This document shows, piece by piece, positions 10,330-19,009 of a stretch of DNA of 50,466 nt. Made by a program: the position numbers and the translations under genes. Every line of letters begins with the position of its first letter. Within the stretch, counting starts at the first letter, position 1. The stretch is from Campylobacteraceae bacterium (GTDB taxonomy: Bacteria > Campylobacterota > Campylobacteria > Campylobacterales > Sulfurovaceae): the NCBI GenBank assembly GCA_027068975.1, contig JALXFN010000095.1, forward strand, positions 1-50,466. Reading direction: 5' to 3'. The notes under the pieces were generated by a model that saw only the letters and a list, made by a program, of their open reading frames with translations, did no database searches and was not told the origin of the DNA.

Positions 10330-11586
10330 TTAAAAATTATATCTTGTCCATACACGGATGATATTATTAGTATCTTCTGTAGCATTACCTGCGACATCTT
10401 TTGCAAAGATTTTATTATCTGCATTTTGCATAACATAAGCAGCTAACATATTTGTACCAAGTGCTTTGAACTTATAGATAACATCAAGTTCAGTATAATC
10501 ATTACTAGCAGCTGAATTATCAGTGGTCATATCATACTTAGCAATAAGTTTACCAGGACCTACAGGCATGTTGGCTCCAAGTACAAAAGTATCATTATCA
10601 TGTGCAATAAAGTTTTGATTTCCAATCATTTGTGTATAAAGTGGTGTTTTTACACCTGTTCCTACATTTTGAACAGATAATGTACCAGCACCTACTTTTG
10701 AATAAGCTAATGAAAGGTTAACACCATTTGTTTTAGCACTTGCTTTAACACCTAAAACATTTGTATCATCCAATCCATCAGGTTTTAACTGTCCACCTTG
10801 AACTGCTAAGCTTACAGGTACTTGAGCTAAAGTATTTAAATCAGCTTTAGTATCTAGCCAAAATGCATCAGTATGAGGTGCTGCTGCATTGTCACTTACA
10901 GGAAGACCATAATAACTACCTGTCAATGTTAAACCATTCAAACTCTTATTTTGAGCAGTTAACATATAGGCACCATTATTTGGTCTTACTGCTGCACCAG
11001 CTTTACCTGTTTGGAACTCATCAAATTTAGAAAGATCACCATGATTGTTGCTTCTGTCAACATACGCACCAACCAAAGTTGTATCTGGAATATCACTATT
11101 GATAGCAACGATAGCATCAAATGTATTTTTATATACATTCCAGCTTTCTGAGAATGCTAATGGAGAAAGAGACTTAGGAAGTTCTTGACGACCCATTTTC
11201 AATGTTGTCTTTCCAACTTGTTTGGTTAAATAGGCTTTTGTCATTGAAAAATAATTACCTGCATCAGTAGCTGTATCACCATTATGACCTAAACCTGATT
11301 GACGTACACCACTTACAAGGTTGTCTTCTAAACCAAGAGTACTTAACCCTGTACCTTGTAAACCAAGTCCAAAACCATTACCTAGGTCAGCATTAGCATT
11401 TAACTGTAAACCAAAGTTAGCACTTGACGCATCTTTGTTAAACATGTCTGTATCTGGAGCCACTGCATCTGCTGTTTGATAATAAACAACTGCTTGCCCA
11501 CCAATTTTGAAATCCACCTCTGCCATAGCACCTGTTGTCATAGCTACTGCAGCGATTGCAGCTAAGCTTAAATTTGTAATTTTCAC
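10330..11586 (-). CDS. Outer-membrane porin, Campylobacterota type
   Basis: A 418-residue protein with a signal peptide (MKITNLSLAAIAAVAMTTGA, cleavage after AMA near residue 22). Alternating beta-strand character follows, ending in an aromatic C-terminus (IIRVWTRYNF) typical of barrel proteins recognised by the BAM machinery. Repeated strand patterns such as LNANADLGNGFGLGLQGTGL fit a 16-18-strand porin. It starts at GTG with a strong AAAGGAG ribosome-binding site five bases upstream; the ATG one base earlier is out of frame and meets TGA at once. It has its own terminator, and a Crp/Fnr-like box lies upstream. The exact solute is unknown. Confidence 0.85.
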   Translation of the reverse strand: MKITNLSLAAIAAVAMTTGAMAEVDFKIGGQAVVYYQTADAVAPDTDMFNKDASSANFGLQLNANADLGNGFGLGLQGTGLSTLGLEDNLVSGVRQSGLGHNGDTATDAGNYFSMTKAYLTKQVGKTTLKMGRQELPKSLSPLAFSESWNVYKNTFDAIVAINSDIPDTTLVGAYVDRSNNHGDLSKFDEFQTGKAGAAVRPNNGAYMLTAQNKSLNGLTLTGSYYGLPVSDNAAAPHTDAFWLDTKADLNTLAQVPVSLAVQGGQLKPDGLDDTNVLGVKASAKTNGVNLSLAYSKVGAGTLSVQNVGTGVKTPLYTQMIGNQNFIAHDNDTFVLGANMPVGPGKLIAKYDMTTDNSAASNDYTELDVIYKFKALGTNMLAAYVMQNADNKIFAKDVAGNATEDTNNIIRVWTRYNF

Positions 11587-11927
11587 ATTTTCTCCTTTAA
11601 GTTTGTATTTATAAGAGTGCTGGTTTTAAGAGATAAAACTCATCAATCTAATAATTGTACATCATCATGATAACAGTAGAAACCTTATCTTTTCTTGATA
11701 TTAATCATATTTATTATATTTTCATTAACTTTTTATACATTTATTACTTTTTTAAATAATTAAGTATTTGTTTTTCTAAGCAACAAAAAAGAGAAAAGCC
11801 CACAATATAGTCATTTAAAGGAAAAAATATTAAAAAATGTTATATGAAAATTAATAATAAAATCTTAATAAATAAACAAATAATAAATGAAATATTAATA
11901 GATTAGATTATAAAAAATAGATAAGTA
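11587..11927. other. AT-rich gap upstream of the porin
   Basis: About 340 bases without a gene. On the reverse strand it holds a possible extended -10 (TGTACAAT, TACAAT at 11654-11659) for the porin and the Crp/Fnr-like box listed separately. The part next to tRNA-Ser (11760-11925) is almost pure A/T with no recognisable element. Confidence 0.5.
11695..11708 (-). promoter_or_regulatory. Candidate Crp/Fnr-family binding site upstream of the porin
   Basis: TTGAT-ATTA-ATCAT matches the Fnr consensus TTGATNNNNATCAA at nine of ten defined bases. It is centred about 115 bases upstream of the porin GTG and about 45 bases upstream of its likely -10, within the range for an activator. A Crp/Fnr-family gene lies at 42522-43199, but a link is only inference. 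Confidence 0.45.
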
Positions 11928-12015
11928 TGGCCGGGAGAGGGAGATTCGAACTCCCGGAGGTGTTACCCTCACCGGTTTTCAAGACCGGCACATTCGACCA
12001 CTCTGACATCTCCCG
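11928..12015 (-). tRNA. tRNA-Ser (anticodon TGA)
   Basis: Acceptor CGGGAGA pairs with TCTCCCG, followed by discriminator G and encoded CCA. Anticodon arm CCGGT-CTTGAAA-ACCGG gives TGA. A long variable arm is present and the T-arm is GGGAGTTCGAATCTCCC. Last gene of the four-tRNA array. Confidence 0.97.
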
Positions 12016-12172
12016 GTATTTGGTAGGATGCTTTTTGAGCAAAGTTACAAAAAACTACGTTAAGCACTTGGCTGTCTTCAGCAGACGGCTCATACGACTA
12101 ATCGTATTTTGCTTAAGTTGAAAAAAATTTTATCTAAAAAAAGATAAAAATAAATTTAAATTATACAGTTTA

Positions 12173-12248
12173 TGGAGGAGCCAACCAGACTCGAACTGGT
12201 GAATAGCAGATTTGCAATCTACGGCCTTACCAACTTGGCGATGGCTCC
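12173..12248 (-). tRNA. tRNA-Cys (anticodon GCA)
   Basis: Acceptor GGAGCCA pairs with TGGCTCC, then discriminator T and CCA. Anticodon arm GTAGA-TTGCAAA-TCTGC gives GCA. T-arm ACCAGTTCGAGTCTGGT. 76 nt; third gene of the array. Confidence 0.97.
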
Positions 12249-12296
12249 AGTATTTTCCATAGTGATTTCAAAAAACAAACGTTAAATGATAATCGG

Positions 12297-12384
12297 TGGT
12301 GCCCGGGGCCGGACTTGAACCGGCACGGTCGCAATGACCGGGGGATTTTAAGTCCCCTGTGTCTACCAATTCCACCACCCGGGC
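12297..12384 (-). tRNA. tRNA-Leu (anticodon TAA)
   Basis: Acceptor GCCCGGG pairs with CCCGGGC, discriminator A, CCA encoded. Anticodon arm GGGGA-CTTAAAA-TCCCC gives TAA. The long variable arm CGGTCATTGCGACCG is typical of a class II leucine tRNA, and the T-arm is GCCGGTTCAAGTCCGGC. Confidence 0.97.
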
Positions 12385-12435
12385 ATAATTGGACACCAAA
12401 ACTATAAATAAAATTAAAATATCACAATTTAAATG

Positions 12436-12510
12436 TGGAGCGAGAAAGGAGGTTCGAACTCCCGACCCCAACCTTGGCAAGGTTATGCTCTACCACTGAG
12501 CTATTCTCGC
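12436..12510 (-). tRNA. tRNA-Gly (anticodon GCC)
   Basis: Acceptor GCGAGAA pairs with TTCTCGC, discriminator T, CCA encoded. Anticodon arm AACCT-TGCCAAG-GTT region gives GCC. T-arm GGGAGTTCGAACCTCC. First gene of the leftward array. Confidence 0.96.
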
Positions 12511-12554
12511 AACACTTAAACAAGTAATTCTTATTACTTTTAAATTGGAGTGCG

Positions 12555-12583
12555 ATTATAGCAACTTTTTTTTTCTTTGTAAA
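12555..12583 (-). promoter_or_regulatory. Promoter of the Gly-Leu-Cys-Ser tRNA array
   Basis: On the reverse strand TTTACA (12578-12583) and TATAAT (12555-12560) are separated by exactly 17 bases, with TGC just before the -10. This is the best complete promoter in the window and lies about 45 bases before tRNA-Gly. Confidence 0.8.
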
Positions 12584-12593
12584 GGTTTTTGGG

Positions 12594-12599
12594 TATAAT
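12594..12599 (+). promoter_or_regulatory. Candidate -10 box of ilvD
   Basis: TATAAT (in GGGTATAATT) lies 72 bases before the ilvD start. The -35 region is a T-rich tract without a clear hexamer and overlaps the divergent tRNA-array promoter. Confidence 0.5.
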
Positions 12600-12670
12600 T
12601 TTTCAAATTTATACATGCTATGCTTATTCACACGTAAATATGGGAATAAGAGTGGTATTAAAGGAAAAAT

Positions 12671-14359
12671 ATGCGAAGTGATATAGTAAAAAAAGGACAT
12701 AACAGAGCTCCTCACCGTTCTCTACTTAGAGCGACAGGATTAAAAGACGAGGATTTTGACAAACCATTTATTGGAGTAGCCAACTCTTTTATAGAGATAA
12801 TCCCTGGACATTTCTTTTTAGACAAGGTCTCTGCCATTGTAAAAGATGAAATTAGAAAAGCAGGATGTGTACCATTTGAGTTTAATACCATTGGTGTAGA
12901 TGATGGGATTGCCATGGGACATGATGGAATGCTATTTTCACTTCCAAGTCGTGAAATTATTGCCAACTCTATTGAAACCGTTATGAATGCCCACAAACTA
13001 GATGCTATGATAGCCATTCCTAACTGTGATAAGATTGTACCAGGAATGATTATGGGTGCTTTACGGGTAAATGTACCTACAGTATTTGTATCGGGTGGTC
13101 CAATGGCTAAAGGGTATACCAAAGATGGTGAACCTATTGACCTTGCAACGGCATTTGAAGCTGTGGGTAAATTTGAAGCTGGGGAGATTACAGAAGCTGA
13201 ACTAACAGACATTGAGTGTAATGCTTGTCCAAGTGGAGGAAGTTGTTCGGGAATGTTCACGGCAAACTCTATGAACACACTTATGGAAGCTATGGGAATA
13301 GCCCTTCCTGGAAATGGAACCATTTTAGCCCTTACAAAAGAGCGTGAGGAGCTTTACAGAAAAGCTGCCAGACGCATCTGTGAAATTGCACTTATGAAGC
13401 AAGAGGAGTCTGCCCTTTATAATGTAAGAAACATTTTAAATGAGAATGCAGTAAGAAATGCTTTTGCAGTTGATATGGCAATGGGTGGAAGTTCTAACAC
13501 GGTATTACATATGTTGGCTATTGCCAAAGAAGCAGAAGTCAACTTTAACCTAGAGGACATCAATAAAATTTCTAAACGTGTTTCTCATATTGCTAAAATA
13601 TCTCCTAGTTTAACCACGGTGCATATGCAAGACATTGACAAAGCTGGTGGAGTAAGTGCAGTAATGCACGAAATGAACAAACGTGGTAATGACATTTTAC
13701 TAGACAACTTAACCGTAACAGGTGAGATGTTAAAAGAGCGTATTGCCAATGCTGAGATAGTAGATACCAATATTATTCATACCATCGACAACCCTTACTC
13801 AGAGGTAGGAGGATTGGCGATTCTCTATGGTAACTTGGCAAAACAAGGTGCTGTTATAAAAACTGCAGGGATTACTGGTGAGCGTGTATTTACAGGCAAA
13901 GCTGTCTGTTTTAACTCACAAGATGAATCTATAAAAGGAATTATTAACGGCAAGGTAAAAGCTGGAGATGTTGTAGTTATTCGTTACGAAGGACCTCGTG
14001 GAGGGCCTGGAATGCAAGAGATGTTGGCACCAACTTCACTGATTATGGGTATGGGGCTGGGTGACACCGTTGCACTCATTACCGATGGTCGTTTCTCGGG
14101 TGCTACACGTGGAGCAAGTATAGGTCATGTAAGTCCTGAAGCTGCTGAGGGGGGAATGATAGGTCTGCTTGAAGATGGTGATGAGATTCATATAGATGTT
14201 GATAAGTATATTTTAAGCGTCAATATTTCAGATGAAGAACTGGCTAAAAGAAAAGCAAACTTTAAACCTTTAGTTAAACCTTTAGAGAGTAAATGGTTAA
14301 GACAGTACCGAGCATTAGTTACCAATGCAAGTTCAGGAGCTGTTTTAGAGGCTGAATAG
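12671..14359 (+). CDS. ilvD: Dihydroxy-acid dehydratase
   Basis: A 562-residue enzyme of normal length. It converts 2,3-dihydroxy-isovalerate and 2,3-dihydroxy-3-methylvalerate to the 2-keto acids used for valine, isoleucine and leucine synthesis. Iron-sulfur ligand motifs are in [14 protein letters not shown] (about residue 120) and [20 protein letters not shown] (about residue 190). The C-terminal domain has [18 protein letters not shown] and [20 protein letters not shown]. The ATG at 12671 has an AAGGAAAAAT lead. It stands alone, with a hairpin terminator after it, and is not linked to other ilv genes here. Confidence 0.98.
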   Translation: MRSDIVKKGHNRAPHRSLLRATGLKDEDFDKPFIGVANSFIEIIPGHFFLDKVSAIVKDEIRKAGCVPFEFNTIGVDDGIAMGHDGMLFSLPSREIIANSIETVMNAHKLDAMIAIPNCDKIVPGMIMGALRVNVPTVFVSGGPMAKGYTKDGEPIDLATAFEAVGKFEAGEITEAELTDIECNACPSGGSCSGMFTANSMNTLMEAMGIALPGNGTILALTKEREELYRKAARRICEIALMKQEESALYNVRNILNENAVRNAFAVDMAMGGSSNTVLHMLAIAKEAEVNFNLEDINKISKRVSHIAKISPSLTTVHMQDIDKAGGVSAVMHEMNKRGNDILLDNLTVTGEMLKERIANAEIVDTNIIHTIDNPYSEVGGLAILYGNLAKQGAVIKTAGITGERVFTGKAVCFNSQDESIKGIINGKVKAGDVVVIRYEGPRGGPGMQEMLAPTSLIMGMGLGDTVALITDGRFSGATRGASIGHVSPEAAEGGMIGLLEDGDEIHIDVDKYILSVNISDEELAKRKANFKPLVKPLESKWLRQYRALVTNASSGAVLEAE

Positions 14360-14371
14360 ATTCTCTACTTT

Positions 14372-14395
14372 TGAAAGCTGAAAAAACAGCTTTCA
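14372..14395 (+). terminator. Hairpin terminator after ilvD
   Basis: Perfect 9-bp stem TGAAAGCTG/CAGCTTTCA with a six-A loop, starting 13 bases after the ilvD stop, followed by the T-rich TTTATCTCTTCTC. Confidence 0.7.
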
Positions 14396-14552
14396 TTTAT
14401 CTCTTCTCAAAATATAAATCCCTCATTCTATTGTTATTCACAGATAAATATAGTAAACTTCTAGAGCTATGTTAATAAAATAAAACAATAAAAAATAATT
14501 TATAATATATTTTTATACATAGTAATTAAAAATTTAACAAGGAAATTAATTT

Positions 14553-16265
14553 ATGTACAACAGAAACTTAAAAAAAGGGATATTACTTTATACAATACTC
14601 ACCTCAATCTCACTAACTGCTCTATCGGCTAAATCATTTGTAATAGACCATATATATGAAACAGATAGTGCTATACGCCAAAATCAAATTAATCATGGGG
14701 TTATTTTAGATGCAGACTTAAATGTATGTCATGATAAAATGTATATTTTTCATGGAGGAAGCGATCATCAATCTTGTTCTACTCCAGGAATACCAACCTT
14801 GTCAAGTTTTTTAAAAACATTGACAAATAATAATGCTATCGTCTCTTTAGATGTAAAAAGTGCTACAGATGCAAACTATAGGAATACTATCAATGAAATT
14901 AAAAGTTTAGGACTAGATGAATCAAGATTTATATTTTGGGTACGTTCTTTAAGCCAAGCAAAAAATGTTCGAAAGTATTCACAAAAAGTTAAACTTGCAT
15001 ATTCAATTGAAGTAAATAGATATGCAAATGTATCAAAATTAGCAAGTACCTTAAGAACATTAGAAGCAAATAACAACTATAATATTTTTATGATAGGAAC
15101 ATATGGAAATTATGGAACCTATAGTGATTATGCTGATTACATTCATAATAAACTTGGATTGAAAGTAGCATTTCAAATTCAAGGACCAAATCAACACACT
15201 CAAACCTATTTAAATATATCCCAAAAAGCAGATTTTATTATTTCTGACAATCCAATTGATTATATGGACAGTTACCCTAACTATTTTAAACCATACTATT
15301 CTAGTTCGACACCTATAGCGAAACAGAACGCAACAGTGAAGCAAGAAGTAATAACACCTAAAGCAACACAAAGAGAAACACGTAAATTAGAAGCAGAAGA
15401 CAATTTTACTATCATAAATGATAGTGGTTCGAGAAATATTCAATTGTATACAGGAGATAAAGCAAGTCAGGGAAAATTTGTATCCCTTTATGATACAGAT
15501 GATGAACTTAGCTTCAATTTCACTATTGACAAGGATGGAGAGCATACTTTAAAATTCAGAGTACGTAGTGGCAGTGAAAACAACCATATTGGTCGTTTAA
15601 ATGGTTATGAAATAAAAATTGATGGTAATATTGAAACTTCTTTTACTGAAAATATAAATTCATTTGAAATAGATAAAACAACAGGTTCATCTTGGTGTTG
15701 GGGTACGATACAAACAACCATTCCATTGTCTGCAGGAAAGCATAAAATATCAATTAAAGCAACCATGGATTGGAATGCTGTTGATTACTTTTCTGTACCA
15801 TCGGCTTTGACTTCAAACATAGAAGCAGAAGATGCATTGTATGAAAAAATAGATGATGTAGGAAACTATCAAATAACTAAACACTCTATTAGCAATGCAA
15901 GTGAAGGAAAATTTGTAACACTATATGATATTGGAGATAGTGCTAGATTTAAACTTCATGTCCAAGATGAAGGACTCTATACTATTGGAATTAGAATACG
16001 TAGTGGTTCACCTCTACATAGAGGGATAGATTATCCACCATTGAACAATACTAATATGCATAATGGAGCCTATAGTATAAAAGTAAATGGTGAAATAGAA
16101 GATTTTAATGGTGATGACAACTCTATTTCTACTCTTAAAGATTGGATATATTGGGGTACACTCAATAGTACTCATCAAGTTTATTTAAATGCTGGTGATA
16201 ACTTTATTGATATAAAAGCAAATCAGAGATGGTTAGCAGTTGACTCATTTACATTGGAAAAATAA
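14553..16265 (+). CDS. Secreted GDPD-like barrel with two carbohydrate-binding-like modules
   Basis: A 570-residue exported protein. Residues 1-26 are a signal peptide ending ALSA. Residues about 28-270 resemble the glycerophosphodiester phosphodiesterase/PI-PLC-like TIM barrel: VILDADLNVCHDK..YIFHGG matches the E-x-D...H-D metal and acid/base block, VSLDVKSA matches the second strand (L-E-x-K), and the domain ends ADFIISDNPIDYM. The usual N-terminal HRG is not clear (IDHIYETDS stands there). Residues about 282-425 and 426-570 are two related beta-sandwich modules, each opening LEAED or IEAED and ending AVDYF or AVDSF, like CBM6/CBM35 sugar-binding domains. A lipid-headgroup or glycan phosphodiester target is plausible but unproven. 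It has an AAGGAAATT ribosome-binding site and is monocistronic. Confidence 0.75.
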   Translation: MYNRNLKKGILLYTILTSISLTALSAKSFVIDHIYETDSAIRQNQINHGVILDADLNVCHDKMYIFHGGSDHQSCSTPGIPTLSSFLKTLTNNNAIVSLDVKSATDANYRNTINEIKSLGLDESRFIFWVRSLSQAKNVRKYSQKVKLAYSIEVNRYANVSKLASTLRTLEANNNYNIFMIGTYGNYGTYSDYADYIHNKLGLKVAFQIQGPNQHTQTYLNISQKADFIISDNPIDYMDSYPNYFKPYYSSSTPIAKQNATVKQEVITPKATQRETRKLEAEDNFTIINDSGSRNIQLYTGDKASQGKFVSLYDTDDELSFNFTIDKDGEHTLKFRVRSGSENNHIGRLNGYEIKIDGNIETSFTENINSFEIDKTTGSSWCWGTIQTTIPLSAGKHKISIKATMDWNAVDYFSVPSALTSNIEAEDALYEKIDDVGNYQITKHSISNASEGKFVTLYDIGDSARFKLHVQDEGLYTIGIRIRSGSPLHRGIDYPPLNNTNMHNGAYSIKVNGEIEDFNGDDNSISTLKDWIYWGTLNSTHQVYLNAGDNFIDIKANQRWLAVDSFTLEK

Positions 16266-16289
16266 ATTCTCTATTTTTTACGGGATAAA

Positions 16290-16311
16290 GGGTAGAGACA
16301 TCGCTCTACCC
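16290..16311. repeat. Dispersed hairpin repeat, copy 1
   Basis: GGGTAGAG, loop ACATCG, CTCTACCC, then CTAC. The 26-base unit differs at only two positions (both in the loop) from the one at 35585. It lies between convergent genes. Confidence 0.75.
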
Positions 16312-16327
16312 CTACTCTACAACAATA

Positions 16328-16525
16328 TTATTTACCATAGCTATATCCACTACTGTTATAGCTTCCTCCATGATAAGAGCTTCCTCCTCCATAATGGTGA
16401 GAGTTAGAGCGAACTGTTTCTTCTTTTTTTAGAGTCTCTATCTTCTCTTGACCCGTACCTGTATAGGTCAAATAAGATACTCCTGAACCTGTAATAAGAA
16501 AAAATAGTATTATAAGCTTTGCCAT
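16328..16525 (-). CDS. Small secreted or membrane peptide with Gly/Ser/His/Tyr-rich tail
   Basis: A 65-residue protein taken from the ATG at 16525, just after the stop of the upstream DUF4178 gene, where GGAGAT serves as ribosome-binding site. A longer version from 16594 would overlap that gene by 64 bases and is less likely. It opens with MAKLIILFFLITGSGVSYLT, a membrane segment or signal, and ends SSYHGGSYNSSGYSYGK after an SHHYGGG stretch, with two adjacent histidines. The tail looks disordered. The protein is the third gene of a probable operon with two DUF4178 proteins; its function is unknown. Confidence 0.6.
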   Translation of the reverse strand: MAKLIILFFLITGSGVSYLTYTGTGQEKIETLKKEETVRSNSHHYGGGSSYHGGSYNSSGYSYGK

Positions 16526-16530
16526 CTCTT

Positions 16531-17877
16531 TTAATCTCCATCTACAAAAAATATAAAGATAATAAAAATGACCCAAAATATAACCTGTCCCCAATCATCT
16601 ATGCTATCAAAGATTGACTCGTTATCACTATCAATCTCTTTTTCACTTGCTAGTTTTCGTCTGTATCTCCATACAAAAAAGTAATATAAAAGCGTAAAAA
16701 GAAGGAGTAGAGAAGCAAACATAAACAGATAGTTCAGACGGGAACACTTCTCTTTAACCGTAATATTTAACTTAGAACTTATAGCTGAATCTATAGGTGA
16801 AACTAAGAGCTGATAAACGCCTGATTTATCTAAATCTAAATAGACCATAATCTCTTTTGCTCGTCTCTCCCATGTATTTAAACGTTTAGAGACTTTATTG
16901 GTCATGGGGTCAAAAATATAGGCATTTTTTTGAGTTAATGAAAAAATAAGCTTCTCATCTTTAAAAAGCTTCATATTAAAATTATTCAGTGCTTTTGCAG
17001 AGTCTGCTTTAATATGTATAGTGGTTAAATATTGTGTGGAACTCAAGGTAAAAGGCTCTTTTATAGAGGCATTATTATCTACTCTAAAGTGGGCAACACT
17101 CTTCCCTGAACCATCAAACATAACAGCCACCATAAGCAGAGCAACAATAACCATAAACCATAAGGAAACGGTAGAGAGTGCTTTAAGAAATGGTCTTTCA
17201 AAAGGTTTTAGAGGGTGAAATGCCTCTGCTCCATCTCTTTTTTCTTCGGCTATAGAAAAAGCTTCATAAACCTCATTTCTATCCATATATTCATCATTAT
17301 AGAACTCAATCTCTTTGCCATTATTTTCAGCTGTAATTCCATAGGGAGGAGCAATAAGGTCAATATAGTTGATTTTGTCTCCATATTTTGCTACCCATGT
17401 AAGTTCACCCTCCACATAAGTAATCTTTGCAGTATAGGCATCATAAGGTTTGTAAGATTTTCCATCTACCATCACTAACGATTGATTTCCTATCTCCTCC
17501 CACGTTAGGTTAGGAAAGGTTCTGTTTCGTTTAGAATAGATAAGATGACCCTGTTCATAGGTAAGCCAAGCATATCCATAAAGAGGAGAGAAGAGTAAAA
17601 AGTCACTCCACGTATGCTCTACATAAACCGTCTCGTTATAACTTACTCTACCTATTATCGTATACTCAACACCCTTTAACTTCCCTCTCATTCCTAGCTC
17701 AAAAGGTAAACTATAGCTCATTTTTACATTTTTGAAGTTTGAAAGCACTTTATAGTTGTCGTTAAGGTCAAGTACAGACTTACAGTAGGAGCAAGTTATA
17801 CTCTCTACTCTTCCCCCACCAAGTAACTTTAAGGGGGCTGCACAGTTGGTACATTTTATACTTTGAATTTTACTCAT
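16531..17877 (-). CDS. DUF4178 membrane protein with N-terminal zinc ribbon
   Basis: A 448-residue protein. It opens with a zinc ribbon, CTNC and CSYC at residues 9-12 and 29-32. A DUF4178-like beta domain follows at about 50-200, with GVEYTIIGRVSYNETVYVEH and WSDFLLFSPLYGYAWLTYEQ. Three membrane segments lie near residues 232-252, 380-402 and 426-447, leaving a domain of about 125 residues between the first two that probably faces the periplasm. The gene overlaps the upstream DUF4178 gene by four bases and directly precedes the small peptide gene. DUF4178 proteins elsewhere sit with DUF350 and polyamine-synthesis genes; none of those is seen here. The role is unknown. Confidence 0.78.
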   Translation of the reverse strand: MSKIQSIKCTNCAAPLKLLGGGRVESITCSYCKSVLDLNDNYKVLSNFKNVKMSYSLPFELGMRGKLKGVEYTIIGRVSYNETVYVEHTWSDFLLFSPLYGYAWLTYEQGHLIYSKRNRTFPNLTWEEIGNQSLVMVDGKSYKPYDAYTAKITYVEGELTWVAKYGDKINYIDLIAPPYGITAENNGKEIEFYNDEYMDRNEVYEAFSIAEEKRDGAEAFHPLKPFERPFLKALSTVSLWFMVIVALLMVAVMFDGSGKSVAHFRVDNNASIKEPFTLSSTQYLTTIHIKADSAKALNNFNMKLFKDEKLIFSLTQKNAYIFDPMTNKVSKRLNTWERRAKEIMVYLDLDKSGVYQLLVSPIDSAISSKLNITVKEKCSRLNYLFMFASLLLLFTLLYYFFVWRYRRKLASEKEIDSDNESIFDSIDDWGQVIFWVIFIIFIFFVDGD

Positions 17878-18464
17878 GAGTAGAGACTTTTAATGGTTAA
17901 AGGGTCTATCCACTTCCCTTGAAATATCTTATCTATTCCATCTGTAAACTCTACAGTGACAAGATTTCCACCACCTTTACTAAGGTGAATATAGCCATGT
18001 GTTTTACCAATATTTATAGCAAAGGGCAACTCCCCCTCAAAACCCACACAACGCCCCTCTCCAACCTCCGTAGCAAGGTAGGAGCCATAACGCCTACCTA
18101 CCCTTACAGCATGAGGGCTTTTAAAGGGTAAACTTATCTCTGCTCTCTTCTCTAAAACAAAATCACCCTCATCTACACTCAACCAAAACTCCTGATTACT
18201 CTCACCTTTTAAAAACCACTCTTCCCAAAATCCACGCCCATAAGTGTAACGAATTTTCCCCAATGGTAAATAATTTTTATTATCTATAATAATCGCTTCA
18301 TGCAATTTAATTAAAGAGGGTTCAGGACTAAGAGTTGAAGCTTTTCCAATAAGTTTGGCTCCCTCATCGCTAAGAAATATAGATGACTTACAAGAGCGAC
18401 ACTCAACAAGCTTTGTCCATTTAAAATAGATATCCAAAGCATCTCCACACTGTGGACAGTTCAT
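17874..18464 (-). CDS. Soluble DUF4178 protein with zinc ribbon
   Basis: A 196-residue protein opening MNCPQCGDALDIYFKW with the second pair in CRSC, a four-cysteine zinc ribbon. A DUF4178-like domain follows (KNYLPLGKIRYTYGRGFWEE, then WFLKGESNQEFWLSVDEGDF). No membrane segment is present, so it may be the soluble partner of the next gene, which it overlaps by ATGA. The ATG at 18464 has no good ribosome-binding site; the best one, AAGGAG at 18506-18511, is placed for an in-frame ATC at 18500, which would add 12 residues. The true start is therefore uncertain. Confidence 0.75.
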   Translation of the reverse strand: MNCPQCGDALDIYFKWTKLVECRSCKSSIFLSDEGAKLIGKASTLSPEPSLIKLHEAIIIDNKNYLPLGKIRYTYGRGFWEEWFLKGESNQEFWLSVDEGDFVLEKRAEISLPFKSPHAVRVGRRYGSYLATEVGEGRCVGFEGELPFAINIGKTHGYIHLSKGGGNLVTVEFTDGIDKIFQGKWIDPLTIKSLYS

Positions 18465-18634
18465 GGTTTTGTCGATAACTTTTTCATAGAGAGGCTTGAT
18501 GGATACTCCTTTTAAAATTTTAAATTTATTTTACAATCTCATCACATAATCTAGGTTTAATTTTTTTATCTACAATCAAAATATAATACTATTTAGTGTA
18601 TATTTATGCTAATAAATTACAAAGGATTTACGTT

Positions 18635-18970
18635 ATGGTTAAATATATTACGCTATTTGTAATAGCATTTTTGATGCTCGGATGTGGAACAAAGACTACA
18701 TCAGCAAAGGTTAAAAACCAAAGTAAAAAAATAGTAACTCAAGAGCCTAAAGCTGTTGTTAAACCAACAAAGAAAATTAAAAGAATGACCCTTCCAGAGG
18801 GCTTTAAAGAGACTAAAAAATTAAGACCTATGGATGCAAATGTTCCTAAAACTTGTCAAGAGTGGTCAGATGGATGTAATACCTGTAACCGTGCAGGAAA
18901 TAACCAAGCAAGTTGTACTGTGTACACTTGTGAAAATAAGACAGCTTTTTCTTGTTTGAAGTGGCAATAG
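18635..18970 (+). CDS. Small cysteine-rich lipoprotein
   Basis: A 111-residue protein from the ATG at 18635, which has AAAGGA eight bases upstream; an in-frame start at 18596 lacks one. It opens MVKYITLFVIAFLMLGCGTK with a lipobox LMLGC, so it should be lipidated at Cys17. A lysine-rich spacer follows, then a compact C-terminal domain with six cysteines (CQEWSDGCNTCNRAG...CTVYTC...CLKW) that may form disulfides. It diverges from the DUF4178 cluster. I do not recognise a named family. Confidence 0.75.
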   Translation: MVKYITLFVIAFLMLGCGTKTTSAKVKNQSKKIVTQEPKAVVKPTKKIKRMTLPEGFKETKKLRPMDANVPKTCQEWSDGCNTCNRAGNNQASCTVYTCENKTAFSCLKWQ

Positions 18971-18979
18971 AGTGACTTA

Positions 18980-19003
18980 GGTTACAGTAATGTAGCTGTA
19001 ACC
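18980..19003. terminator. Hairpin between convergent genes
   Basis: GGTTACAG, 8-base loop, CTGTAACC: a perfect 8-bp stem in the 39-base gap between the lipoprotein and the outer-membrane barrel gene. The flanking T runs are weak, so this is a likely but not certain bidirectional terminator. Confidence 0.55.
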
Positions 19004-19009
19004 AATACA

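Noticed and set aside
11927-12480. Open frames over the tRNA array on either strand
   Set aside because: They are readings of tRNA sequence, which is fully explained by four cloverleaf genes.
12422-12715. Open frame overlapping tRNA-Gly and the ilvD start
   Set aside because: It reads through the tRNA and the promoter region and has no protein-like composition.
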